A stretch of DNA of 13,728 nucleotides from Bacteroidota bacterium (GTDB lineage: Bacteria > Bacteroidota > Bacteroidia > Chitinophagales > Chitinophagaceae). This document shows, one piece after another, positions 1-8,164 of this stretch. Positions within the stretch are counted from its first letter, which is position 1; each line of letters starts with the position of its first letter. A model generated the notes under the pieces. That model was given only the letters and a program-made list of their open reading frames with translations, made no database searches and had not been told where the DNA came from. The position numbers were made by a program, and so were the translations under genes. Where the stretch lies: assembly GCA_023429985.1 (NCBI GenBank), contig JAEZCV010000125.1, forward strand, positions 1 through 13,728, in the 5' to 3' direction.

Positions 1-2633
1 ACATAGCCTAATCTTCCTCCGCTGATCCTGGTTACATAATCCCTGTTGTTCTGTACCCATTGTTTATATAACAATCCTTTTTCTGCACCCTGGCTAATTG
101 GTTTTACAAAAACTTCCTTTGCATTATTTCCATTTGCATTGGAAGAAATTGATAATACAGTTCTTTTATTTACTTTATTCTCCAGCAACTGATCAAGGTT
201 TGATGTGGCAACCAGGGTTTCTCCATCTATCTTTAAAAGATAATCGCCTGCCTTAATGGATCCTGTCAATGCTGCAGGACTGTAATCAATGATCTCTGAG
301 ATTTTAAACTTTCCATCTTTCTCATAAATGTCAGCGTCGAATCTTAAACCCAGCTTTCCTACAGCAATAAAATTTCCACCAAAGAAGCCAACACCTGAAT
401 GGGAAGCATTTAATTCACCAACCATAAGATTCAATATTCTTCTCAATTCATCGGGGTTCTGAGCGCCCATGGCCAAAGGCTCATAAACCTTTTTAATGGC
501 GCTCCAGTCGCGGCCATGAAAATTTTCATCATAAAAACCTTTATTCTGCAGTTCCCATGTTTGCCTGAATATTTCCATTTTTTCCTCCTCAAAATCGATC
601 TTTGTTTCGGCCACCATTGCCAGCGGCTTAACAGTTCTTGAATCTACTGAAACAGAAAATATGCGACCATTTTCAATATAATATATCTCTTTACCATCTG
701 CTGTCAGCTGCATGTTAGATTTAAAATTTCCCCCGGAAGTTAATTGCTTTAATGTGGCAGGCTCGCGCGATAATTCATCAAGAGTATAACTGTAAATATT
801 AAACTGGTTGCCAAGGCCGGCACCTACATACATTGTTTTTCCATCCTTGCTTAAAATAATACTATTTACGTCGGCTTCAACGGGTAATAGACTTAATCGC
901 TGGCGAAGACCTTCCCAGGTAATGTCGGTAGTGTTGGATTTAGATTTATTTGCCGACATGGAATCAATAACCTTATCCGACTTTGAAGTGTTTTTATCAG
1001 TGCTTGTCCGCGCAGGCTCTGAAAAAAGATCCCGGAACTGGTCTTCACGAAAAACGGGCTGCTTTGGCTGAAGATCTACTCTTGCAACTACACCATTCTC
1101 TGTTCTCTGTCCTGTTGTAAATAACAGGGATTTTCCATCGCTCGTCCATACTACGTCACCACCAAAAGTATTGGCAAGAAAACTCACTTGTTTTGCATCT
1201 CCACCGTTTGAAGGAACTACATAAATATTACGCAAAGCTTTGGGACCGTAAGCTCCATAGGCAATCCACTTTCCATCGGGCGACCAGCTCATACTCGCAC
1301 CGGAAGAAATTGGAGAAAAATTAAATGTGCCTTTAGCAATCATTGCATCTTTCCTGCTGCTCAAATCGAGTACTCTTAGCTCCTGGTTATTTCGAAGAAA
1401 AGCAATTCTTTTACCATCGGGAGAAATGGTAATCCCTGCTTCATTATCCATGTTATTGGTTAATTGCGTTTCCCTCGATGATATAAAATCATATTGATAA
1501 ATATTATAATTCCCGGAACGCGATGAGAGGTAAACAATACTGTTACTTCCAGGCAACCAGGTAATATTCGATTCCATGCCTGAGTTAGTAGTTATCCGGG
1601 TGGCTTCGCCCGGGTCTTTGGTACCTGCTACAAAAACCTCTCCCCTGGCAACAAAAGCAACTTTCTTTCCATCCGGAGATAATGCCATGCTGGAAAACCC
1701 CGAGTTCAACTTTTTGTACTCAATGGCAGGAGAGGCAGGGGATCCAAAAAGCTTAATGTTTACCGGGCTAACCTGCAACGATTGAGTATTTAATTTCCAA
1801 ATGGAATAATCAGATTCAAAAACTATTGTATGCCCATCCTTTGAAATGGAAGGCCACAATACTCTTCCACTTTTAAAATCAGTTACCTGTCTTGCATTTC
1901 CATTTACATTTTGCATCCATATATTTTGAACTCCATTTCGGTCAGAAACATAATATAAAGTCTTACCATCAGGATGCCACATAGGCCATAATTGTTTGGC
2001 GCCCCTGTCAGCAAGCATTGTATATTTTTTTGCTGAAGGTTGATAAAGCCATATCTCGGATTCATCGAGGTGACTTCTTCCATTGCGCCACCATTGCAGG
2101 GCTCCAAAGCCCCGGGCAGCAAAAGCAATGGTCTTTCCATCAGGTGAGGGCGCCGCATGATGTTCACTCATATAACGTTCATCTGTAACCGACATTGGCG
2201 TACCTCCGGCAACCGGGATTTTAAATACATCTCTCATAGACGAAATGTCGCGGCTGGAAGATGAGTAAAACACGTACTTGGAATCGCCCGACCATGCATG
2301 AAGATCATCATAAGCATCATCATAGGTTAAACGGTTGAGATTACCTTTATGAAGATCAAGTACATAAATATCTCCACTGCCCGTGCGTGTTGAAATGAAG
2401 GCGAGGTATTTACCATCCGGCGAAAACAATGGTCTGGCTTCCACAGCTGTATGCGAAACCAGCAGTCTTGCTTCGCCCCCTTCGGCAGACACCGTCCAAA
2501 TATCGCTGCCCGAAACAAATGCCAGCTTTGTTCCGTCATGCGAAATCGCAGGATCGTAATAATAAGTGCGGGATTTTTGTGCCTGGGATGCAAAGGAAAT
2601 TCCAAAAAGGAAAAGCAGGAATTGAAGTTTCAT
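1..2633 (-). CDS. Tricorn protease homologue, secreted, C-terminus outside window
   Basis: I translated this frame by hand. It is open from an ATG at 2633 to the left edge (877 codons visible), so the 3' end is missing. Residues 1-18 are a signal peptide ending SQA before Gln19. Residues of about 20-680 are beta-propeller sequence with many PD40/WD40-like motifs of the SPDGK-x-IAF type. A tricorn C1-like helical domain begins near residue 686 (MEIFRQTWELQNKGFYD) and contains Ser744-His745 in NASHSGV, matching the catalytic His region of Thermoplasma tricorn. A PDZ domain follows at about 759-845 (GKLGLRFDAD). The S41-type catalytic domain has just begun (GGRLGYV) when the window ends, so the nucleophile Ser is not visible. 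Tricorn-type enzymes degrade peptides; the signal peptide implies a periplasmic or outer-surface location. A polar, Ser/Lys-rich linker lies near residues 535-565. The gene starts 53 bp downstream of the LytTR regulator on the same strand and may be cotranscribed with it. Family call is firm; activity is untested. Confidence 0.93.
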   Translation of the reverse strand, partial: MKLQFLLFLFGISFASQAQKSRTYYYDPAISHDGTKLAFVSGSDIWTVSAEGGEARLLVSHTAVEARPLFSPDGKYLAFISTRTGSGDIYVLDLHKGNLNRLTYDDAYDDLHAWSGDSKYVFYSSSSRDISSMRDVFKIPVAGGTPMSVTDERYMSEHHAAPSPDGKTIAFAARGFGALQWWRNGRSHLDESEIWLYQPSAKKYTMLADRGAKQLWPMWHPDGKTLYYVSDRNGVQNIWMQNVNGNARQVTDFKSGRVLWPSISKDGHTIVFESDYSIWKLNTQSLQVSPVNIKLFGSPASPAIEYKKLNSGFSSMALSPDGKKVAFVARGEVFVAGTKDPGEATRITTNSGMESNITWLPGSNSIVYLSSRSGNYNIYQYDFISSRETQLTNNMDNEAGITISPDGKRIAFLRNNQELRVLDLSSRKDAMIAKGTFNFSPISSGASMSWSPDGKWIAYGAYGPKALRNIYVVPSNGGDAKQVSFLANTFGGDVVWTSDGKSLLFTTGQRTENGVVARVDLQPKQPVFREDQFRDLFSEPARTSTDKNTSKSDKVIDSMSANKSKSNTTDITWEGLRQRLSLLPVEADVNSIILSKDGKTMYVGAGLGNQFNIYSYTLDELSREPATLKQLTSGGNFKSNMQLTADGKEIYYIENGRIFSVSVDSRTVKPLAMVAETKIDFEEEKMEIFRQTWELQNKGFYDENFHGRDWSAIKKVYEPLAMGAQNPDELRRILNLMVGELNASHSGVGFFGGNFIAVGKLGLRFDADIYEKDGKFKISEIIDYSPAALTGSIKAGDYLLKIDGETLVATSNLDQLLENKVNKRTVLSISSNANGNNAKEVFVKPISQGAEKGLLYKQWVQNNRDYVTRISGGRLGY

Positions 2634-2686
2634 GTTCTGGTTTTGAAATATGAAAATTAGGTAATTGGAATGAAACAATAATTTTT

Positions 2687-3370
2687 TCAATATCTCTTCA
2701 GCGTATCATTCAGCCCCTGGGCAAAAGCTTCGCTTACCGGAATGGTCTTATTTCCTATGGTTACCTGCTGTCTTTCCACCTTTTCCAGCTTATTAACAGC
2801 AACTACAAATGAGCGGTGTATTCGTACAAACTTTTCCGGAGGCAAAAGGTTAATGGCTTCTGCAAATGTGCTGCGGGAAAGCAGGCTTTTATCTTTTAGA
2901 ACAAAATTCACATAATTACCGGTAGCTTCCAGGAACAGGATATCCTCAAACAAAACTTTTACCTGTTCATATCCGGTTTTTAAAAACAAATGATCCACCT
3001 CTTCCGGAGCATTTCGAAAATTAAATAATTCGTAAGCCTTGTTACATCCTTTAATAAACCTTGCCAGCGAAAATGGCTTTAATAAATAATCCACTGCATC
3101 CAGTTCAAAACTGGTAACTGCATGTTCGGAGTATGCCGTAGTGAAGATCACAAGAGGCTTCCTGGCAAGGCTGTTGAAGAATTCAATTCCCGAAATATCT
3201 GGCATCTTAATATCAAGAAAGATCAGGTCAACATTTTCCTTTTGTAAATATTCCAATGCCTGGAAGGCATCGGTAAAAGCAGCCTTTAACTCAAGAAAAG
3301 GAACTTTTGATGCATGGGATCTTATGATCTCAAGTGCAATGGGTTCGTCATCAATGGCAACAGCTTTCAT
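2687..3370 (-). CDS. LytTR-family response regulator
   Basis: This 227-residue protein is a two-component response regulator that should bind DNA when phosphorylated by the adjacent kinase. The receiver domain (about 1-115) has the acidic pair Asp7-Asp8, phosphoacceptor Asp53 in FLDIKMPD, Thr78, and Lys98 in LLKPF. The LytTR DNA-binding domain (about 128-227) shows the characteristic EDILFLEATGNYVNF and FVRIHRSFVVAVNKLEKVE segments. I chose the ATG at 3370 because the protein then begins MKAVAIDDEP, the normal receiver start. A longer reading from a TTG at 3406 adds 12 unlikely residues. The gene follows the histidine kinase stop by 36 bp and precedes the tricorn gene by 53 bp, so it is probably the middle gene of an operon. 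Its targets are unknown; LytTR sites are usually pairs of imperfect direct repeats, and none was clearly identified here. Confidence 0.95.
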   Translation of the reverse strand: MKAVAIDDEPIALEIIRSHASKVPFLELKAAFTDAFQALEYLQKENVDLIFLDIKMPDISGIEFFNSLARKPLVIFTTAYSEHAVTSFELDAVDYLLKPFSLARFIKGCNKAYELFNFRNAPEEVDHLFLKTGYEQVKVLFEDILFLEATGNYVNFVLKDKSLLSRSTFAEAINLLPPEKFVRIHRSFVVAVNKLEKVERQQVTIGNKTIPVSEAFAQGLNDTLKRY

Positions 3371-3406
3371 AAATTCCGTTTTATCGCCCGCTTTTGCTAT
3401 GATCAA

Positions 3407-4909
3407 CTAAGATAATCTTATGGTAAGATGTACAAAAAAATCTTTCTTTGTTTCTCGAATCTGCAAATCATGCCGGTTGGGATAGATCAGCTGCAATCTT
3501 TGCTTTACATTGTCAAGTCCAATTCCACTTTTTCCTTTTTCAGGATCATTATCCTGCTGTAAATGCTTGCTGTTGGAAACATCAAAATGCAAAACCTTCT
3601 CCCGCATTTCAAGCGTAATATTTATATAAGATGGCTCCCTGAAACTGATCCCATGTTTAAATGCATTTTCTACAAATGGAATCAGCAGCATAGGGGCAAT
3701 TTGAACTATGTCGCGCGGCTGATCAATATCGGCCATTATTGAAACATTAGATTTTGATTCCGTTCGCAGTTTTTGAAAGCTTATATAATTATTCAGGTAA
3801 TCAATTTCCCTGGACAAGGCAATTTTCTCCTGCATATTTTCCTGTAACATGAATCGCATCATATCACCCAGCTTTTCGATGCCCGAGCTTGTACGCTCGG
3901 CATTTTCCTGCAAGGCCATTCCATAAATTGTATTTAAAGCATTGAACAAAAAATGTGGATTGATCTGAGACCGAAGAAAATCAAGGTTAGCATGCGACCT
4001 TCCCAGTGCCTGTTTTAGCGAATAAATTACTTCGTTCCCTTTCAAATGCCTTTTAAATAAAAACCAGGTAACAGGTGCAAACAGGAAGAACTGGAAACAT
4101 ACATTGAAAAAACTAATTACTGCACCACGGTCTTCATCCTGCGCAAGTGCCATTGAAATAATAAATATCGGCAGGTAAGAAATTAACAGCAATAAAATTG
4201 TTCTTAACATGTAAAACCTGAATGGCCTCTTTCTTTTATAGGCCGCAGGTATAAGTGTATGAAAGGAATAATTATAATAAAAGATGGAAAAAAGTACAAC
4301 TACGGCCCATGCCACATTCACTTCCTTTTCGGCTTTGCCTGCCAGTAAAAGAAACATGATGATCATCCAGAATACAAAAGCAATGAGTGTACCCGGTTTG
4401 ATGAACTTATACTTTTCTTCTATTTCCTTTGAATTGGATAAAATATAAATAGAAGCATATCTAATGAAAGTGTAAAAGACAAATAACAATAAAAGCCAGG
4501 CCGAATACAAAATGGATTTTTGGTATATAATATAATAGGGCTCCCTTCCCGGCTTGTCCCAGGGAAGAAACTGATCTTTCATATAAGTACCCATGGCTCC
4601 CATGGCCAGTGCAACAATTGCAACCACCAGCAAAACGGAGAAAATATTCAACCATAGATTTTCCTTTCTTAAAATCCGAGGTACTACATAAAAATTCAGA
4701 AAAAGAAAGGAAAGGTAGAAAAGTCCAAACCTTATAAGGCCAGATACAAAATAAAAATTAAAAGGTTCCAGCATTTCGCGCTTCACAATCCTTGACCCCC
4801 CAGATAATGCATCGGTAATATGAAAGAAAACTGTAAATACAAATATCGCAGTAGCCGCCCAGAATTCTATGCGGTTAAAATTATCAAGCCTGGGTATCAA
4901 TTTTTTCAT
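3407..4909 (-). CDS. LytS/YehU-type sensor histidine kinase, multi-TM
   Basis: This 500-residue integral membrane sensor kinase is the likely partner of the LytTR regulator immediately downstream. The first 290 residues hold about eight hydrophobic segments (roughly 15-33, 55-77, 87-108, 131-155, 172-190, 198-212, 233-256, 264-287) with no large extracytoplasmic loop, so the signal may be sensed in or at the membrane. The His_kinase domain (PF06580 type) carries the phosphoacceptor His319 in QINPHFLFNALN. The ATPase domain has the N box with Asn415 in PFVENAFKHG and a G box at 461-467 (SGIGLDN). Length and order are typical of the Bacteroidota LytS-like class. The ATG at 4909 fits the family start, with no obvious Shine-Dalgarno, which is usual in this phylum. 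The gene is divergent from the DUF3127 gene across a 293-bp gap. Confidence 0.95.
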   Translation of the reverse strand: MKKLIPRLDNFNRIEFWAATAIFVFTVFFHITDALSGGSRIVKREMLEPFNFYFVSGLIRFGLFYLSFLFLNFYVVPRILRKENLWLNIFSVLLVVAIVALAMGAMGTYMKDQFLPWDKPGREPYYIIYQKSILYSAWLLLLFVFYTFIRYASIYILSNSKEIEEKYKFIKPGTLIAFVFWMIIMFLLLAGKAEKEVNVAWAVVVLFSIFYYNYSFHTLIPAAYKRKRPFRFYMLRTILLLLISYLPIFIISMALAQDEDRGAVISFFNVCFQFFLFAPVTWFLFKRHLKGNEVIYSLKQALGRSHANLDFLRSQINPHFLFNALNTIYGMALQENAERTSSGIEKLGDMMRFMLQENMQEKIALSREIDYLNNYISFQKLRTESKSNVSIMADIDQPRDIVQIAPMLLIPFVENAFKHGISFREPSYINITLEMREKVLHFDVSNSKHLQQDNDPEKGKSGIGLDNVKQRLQLIYPNRHDLQIRETKKDFFVHLTIRLS

Positions 4910-4960
4910 GTGGGTTGCTTAAAGCGCAATGTTAGCACATAGGCTGCCATGTAAACTCTT

Positions 4961-5060
4961 AATGTGATAAAACCTTTTATAAATGTGACGAATCTGTATC
5001 CAGTATTTTCTGCTGGAGATATTTAATGAAAATCATGAATGTCTGCCAGTTTATCACATT
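4961..5060. promoter_or_regulatory. TGTGA half-sites in divergent intergenic region
   Basis: The 293-bp gap between the kinase and the DUF3127 gene contains an exact 11-bp inverted pair: AATGTGATAAA at 4961-4971 and TTTATCACATT at 5050-5060. A third copy of the core, AAATGTGA, lies at 4981-4988. The core matches one half of a CRP/FNR-superfamily operator (TGTGA...TCACA), but no two halves are spaced as a classical 16-22-bp palindrome. A regulatory role is an inference; chance repetition in AT-rich DNA is possible. I saw no coding sequence in this gap and no TAnnTTTG element facing the kinase. Confidence 0.3.
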
Positions 5061-5160
5061 TTATCTGCACTGTACAATACAGGAAGTGCCGAAGAGAAAC
5101 AGCTAAGGGTAGATTTATAAATGCAATTTTAAGTAGAAGGGAGGGAGGAGCAAAACTCCC

Positions 5161-5168
5161 TACCTTTG
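5161..5168 (+). promoter_or_regulatory. Bacteroidota -7 promoter element for DUF3127 gene
   Basis: TACCTTTG matches the Bacteroidota primary-sigma -7 consensus TAnnTTTG exactly. It lies 34 bp upstream of the ATG at 5203, which would give a leader of about 25-30 nt. A clear -33 TTG element at the usual spacing is not visible. Just upstream, GGGAG (5143-5147) and CTCCC (5156-5160) form a short inverted repeat next to the element that could be a regulator site, or could be chance. Confidence 0.55.
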
Positions 5169-5202
5169 TTTGCCGGAAAACAATTTTTGCCGGGAAATAA
5201 AT

Positions 5203-5538
5203 ATGCAGATCACCGCTAAACTTATACAATTGCTTCCTTTGCAAACCGGAACAGGCAAGAACGGTCAATGGAAAAAACAGGACATTATTGTTGAAACTGA
5301 AGGACAGTATCCAAAAAAGATCTGCATTTCAATCTGGGGCGACAAGATCGATGAAAAAAATCTTCAGGCAGGCAATATGCTGAAAATTGATTTCGATGTT
5401 GAAAGCCGCGAATTCAATGGCAGGTGGTATACCGATGTTAAGGCCTGGAAAATTGAACCCACAGGAAGTGCCGGCGCCCAGGCACCCGATTCTCATGCTT
5501 ACGACGACATGAAGCATGAAGATGATCTTCCATTCTGA
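5203..5538 (+). CDS. DUF3127 protein, OB-fold-like with SSB-like C-terminal tip
   Basis: This 111-residue cytoplasmic protein belongs to the DUF3127 family found in Bacteroidota. Residues 1-85 form the conserved core, with KNGQWKKQDIIVET, PKKICISIWGDKID and the segment FNGRWYTDVKAWKIE. The alternating beta pattern resembles a single OB fold of the kind that binds single-stranded nucleic acid. Residues 86-100 are a flexible Gly/Ala/Pro/Ser linker. The protein ends in an acidic tail, DDMKHEDDLPF, closely resembling the DDDIPF tip through which bacterial SSB recruits repair and replication proteins. I chose the ATG at 5203 because family members start with M-x-I-T-x-K-L-I; an upstream in-frame TTG at 5170 overlaps the promoter region. 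The gene is monocistronic by position: divergent from the kinase and convergent with the membrane gene, whose stop lies 11 bp away. The family call is strong; the DNA-binding role is inferred. Confidence 0.93.
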   Translation: MQITAKLIQLLPLQTGTGKNGQWKKQDIIVETEGQYPKKICISIWGDKIDEKNLQAGNMLKIDFDVESREFNGRWYTDVKAWKIEPTGSAGAQAPDSHAYDDMKHEDDLPF

Positions 5539-5549
5539 CAGCAAACCAA

Positions 5550-7022
5550 CTACTCTTCGGCTGAAGCGTACCAGCGCTTATACACTTTGTTTAAATAAGT
5601 GACCAGGAAAATTACGAGCATTACCACTCCAAGTATTTCTGCAGTCAGGAAAGCCATGGACCTTTCAGCAACATCGACCTTATAATGGTCATAATATGTT
5701 CTTATTCGCAGTCTTTCATAATAAGCTGCTACTATGCAAAGTGGAATGAATGGAAGAAGCCAGGTAAACAGGTTGATGGCTATACCTGTTACAAAGCTTC
5801 GTTTTCGCTGGTAAATTGCCGTAACTGAAATTCCAAAGAAGATCATTGCGTAAAACAGGATCCATAAGAAACCTGTAAATCCTGTTGAGCGGGTAAACGC
5901 CATAAACAGCGAAGTGAGAATGGTAAGAACAATTCCTGCCAGTAACGCAAGAAAAAAGCTTTTAACCGTGGAATGACGGAAAGTAAACATCAGCAACGTC
6001 AGGCAGAGCGTTATATAAAAATGCATCCGAAAGAAAGAGGGAATATTTTCGGCATCAAACCGATGCTTGCGATCCATAATATTTCCCATGCTTTCCTGGA
6101 TGTTACCTAGCTGGTATCGCTTATTTAATCTAAAAAGATATTCATTGCTTTGGTCAAAATAATAATATCCCTCTCCTATGGAATATTTATCAATGATCTT
6201 TTGCAGCGCTAATTTCAATGCTTCACGGTCAGGAGTTTTAAAATTTTCAACCAGTTCCTTATATATTTCATAAGAACCCAAACTTCTGGGATCATATTGA
6301 CTAAAATAAGGAGATAAAAAATTATAGTCGGGTACACTAAACAAAATATATGAAGTATCGGAAAGTTTTGTAAAACTATCAGCCACGGCCAGCCTTAGGT
6401 CTAGACTTCCTTTATAAATATTTGTTCGCGAAGAGCCCGTACGTATCTCATTTGATTCATAGTATTCCTTGTCACGGGTTACTGCAGGTACATTGTGTAT
6501 TTCAGGACTGTCAACTACAAATAAATATTCCCTGTCCCAGCTATGGTCCAGCGAATCATATTCCAGTTGAACAATCCCGCGGTTTACAGTATTAATATCA
6601 TTAAATATCTCCTCGTCGGAATAGGCACTATTTGCTTTTGCCGTTTCAACCAATGGTTGTACAAATGGAAAAAAAACAAAAACGCCAATAGAAATAAAAT
6701 ATAAAACAAAACTGAGCAACCTGTCTCCTGCAGTACTCAGCCCAAACCTTTTAAACACATTGAACCTTAATAGAAATATCGACCAAAGCACCAGTGCAAC
6801 AAGAGAAATGACTATAACAAATCCTACCCATGTACTACTAAGCGATTCACTCCGTGGATCGTCGGGAGCCAGAAAAGAAATAATGGCAAGGGTAATCACC
6901 ATCAGCAATCCGTAATACAAAACAAGGTGTACGCGTGAACTCCATGCATTAGGATGATGCAGCAGCATTTTCCGGTCAAGCCTGTCGAGAAAACCTGGAG
7001 CTATTGGTCTTTTTGTATCCAT
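5550..7022 (-). CDS. Polytopic membrane protein paired with ABC ATPase
   Basis: I do not recognise a named family for this 490-residue protein. Hydrophobic segments lie at about 31-51, 64-86, 102-124, 332-348, 353-375, 382-403, 410-433 and 456-477, giving three plus five membrane helices. Between them sits a soluble region of about 205 residues (125-331) rich in Tyr, Asp and Glu. The ATG at 7022 lies two bases after the stop of the ABC ATPase gene, so translation is almost certainly coupled and this is the best candidate for the transporter's membrane partner. Typical ABC-2 permeases have six helices; the large central insert and eight predicted helices make this a divergent or unusual partner. 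It ends 11 bp from the convergent DUF3127 stop, leaving no room for a dedicated terminator between them. Substrate and direction of transport are unknown. Confidence 0.85.
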   Translation of the reverse strand: MDTKRPIAPGFLDRLDRKMLLHHPNAWSSRVHLVLYYGLLMVITLAIISFLAPDDPRSESLSSTWVGFVIVISLVALVLWSIFLLRFNVFKRFGLSTAGDRLLSFVLYFISIGVFVFFPFVQPLVETAKANSAYSDEEIFNDINTVNRGIVQLEYDSLDHSWDREYLFVVDSPEIHNVPAVTRDKEYYESNEIRTGSSRTNIYKGSLDLRLAVADSFTKLSDTSYILFSVPDYNFLSPYFSQYDPRSLGSYEIYKELVENFKTPDREALKLALQKIIDKYSIGEGYYYFDQSNEYLFRLNKRYQLGNIQESMGNIMDRKHRFDAENIPSFFRMHFYITLCLTLLMFTFRHSTVKSFFLALLAGIVLTILTSLFMAFTRSTGFTGFLWILFYAMIFFGISVTAIYQRKRSFVTGIAINLFTWLLPFIPLCIVAAYYERLRIRTYYDHYKVDVAERSMAFLTAEILGVVMLVIFLVTYLNKVYKRWYASAEE

Positions 7023-7024
7023 GC

Positions 7025-8164
7025 TTAAAAAAATCTTTTAGTTGAATTGGAAATGTCGCGGAAATAGGTAATTGGCAGTTGCTGCTTTACCATTTTTTCA
7101 ATCATTTCATTTGCCGGAAGTACAAGCGAAGAAACTGTATAATAACCCCCGTTAAAATGAATTTGAACAGGGTCATTTGCAAATATTTCGGCAAGTCTTT
7201 CCCTTCCTGCCTGCGTTTCAATTTCAATCACCCAGGTAATGGTCTGCCCTTTTTCACCCGTGCGGAAAAGACATTCACCCTGCCTGATAAATAAAACGGT
7301 ATCGGCAATTTTTTCAACTTCATGCAACTGCTGTGAACTTAATAAAACACCCATCGGATGTTTTATGGATTTTGCCATATATCGCAGATCGGTAAGAATG
7401 GTTTGCTGTGCAAGAATATCAAGATTGGCAAGTGGTTCATCTAACAACATCAGCTGAGGCCTTTGCAACAACACACGCGCAATTTCAAACCTGGTCCGGT
7501 AACCGCTGCTCACCTGGTTCCATGTAAGATGTGCATATTCAGAAAGATTCATGCGCTCCAGCATAAAATCAACCATCAATTCATTTTGACTTCCTCTTAT
7601 ACCGGATATGGATGCAGAAAAATGCAGGTTATCCTTAAGCTGGCCATACCAACGTGGAATCCTTTGTGGTATAAAGGCCAGCTGATGTTTAATATTATAT
7701 TGCTCTTTGCTGGCAATTGTTTTAAAATGAATGTCGCCACTATCTGTAGCCAATTGCCCTGCTATAGCTCTTAGCAAAGTGGTTTTACCATTACCATTTT
7801 CTCCTACTATGCCAATAACTTCTCCGCTGGAAACAGCCAGACTAATAGGTTGTAACACAAACCGACTTCCCTTATAGGCCTTTGAAATATTTTGAACCTC
7901 TAGAAGATCTTCTTTATTGAAATGAAAGCTGCTATTCGTTTGCCTGAGCTCCTGCAAAATAATCACAGCGTTTTCCATAAATGCAGTTGAAGGCTCGGAA
8001 TAATCACCCTGGTGGAATTGCCTGAAAGACCTGCTCCAGGTTATTGTTTGGCGAAGCAGTTCTTCATTACCGGCATCAAATGCCAGGTCGAGCATACGCC
8101 GAATGGCAAGATTATAGTCGCGATGCTGGAGGTAAGATTCGATCTCGGAAATACGGTCGGGCAT
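7025..8164 (-). CDS. ABC transporter ATPase with extra N-terminal helical domain
   Basis: This 379-residue protein couples ATP hydrolysis to the membrane protein encoded directly downstream. The nucleotide-binding domain (about 87-300) has Walker A GENGNGKT (121-128), Q-loop Gln167, signature VSSGYR (218-223), Walker B LMLLDEP (238-244, catalytic Glu243) and D-loop ANLD (246-249). The signature resembles the SSG/SKGY variants of exporter-type ATPases. The H-loop reads LLSSQQLHEVE where relatives read LLSSHxLxEVE, so the switch His is Gln278. Residues 1-75 are a separate amphipathic helical region not present in standard ABC-2 ATPases; residues 305-379 form a C-terminal accessory domain like that of many exporter ATPases. 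The ATG at 8164 is the only plausible start, and no strong promoter element was seen in the 208-bp gap upstream. The ABC assignment is certain; substrate and the N-terminal domain's role are unknown. Confidence 0.93.
   Translation of the reverse strand: MPDRISEIESYLQHRDYNLAIRRMLDLAFDAGNEELLRQTITWSRSFRQFHQGDYSEPSTAFMENAVIILQELRQTNSSFHFNKEDLLEVQNISKAYKGSRFVLQPISLAVSSGEVIGIVGENGNGKTTLLRAIAGQLATDSGDIHFKTIASKEQYNIKHQLAFIPQRIPRWYGQLKDNLHFSASISGIRGSQNELMVDFMLERMNLSEYAHLTWNQVSSGYRTRFEIARVLLQRPQLMLLDEPLANLDILAQQTILTDLRYMAKSIKHPMGVLLSSQQLHEVEKIADTVLFIRQGECLFRTGEKGQTITWVIEIETQAGRERLAEIFANDPVQIHFNGGYYTVSSLVLPANEMIEKMVKQQLPITYFRDISNSTKRFF

Noticed and set aside
808..2660. Several plus- and minus-strand open frames of 60-92 codons inside 808-2660
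   Set aside because: All overlap the long tricorn frame in other phases. That frame has a signal peptide, propeller motifs, PDZ and catalytic-region residues, so the rest are shadows.
5023..5268. Minus-strand 81-codon frame across the DUF3127 promoter and start
   Set aside because: It overlaps the DUF3127 start antisense, contains no recognisable motif and has a composition unlike neighbouring proteins.
7079..7774. Plus-strand frames of 71-103 codons opposite the ABC ATPase
   Set aside because: They are antisense to intact Walker and signature motifs, with high Cys/His/Phe content typical of reverse-frame translation.
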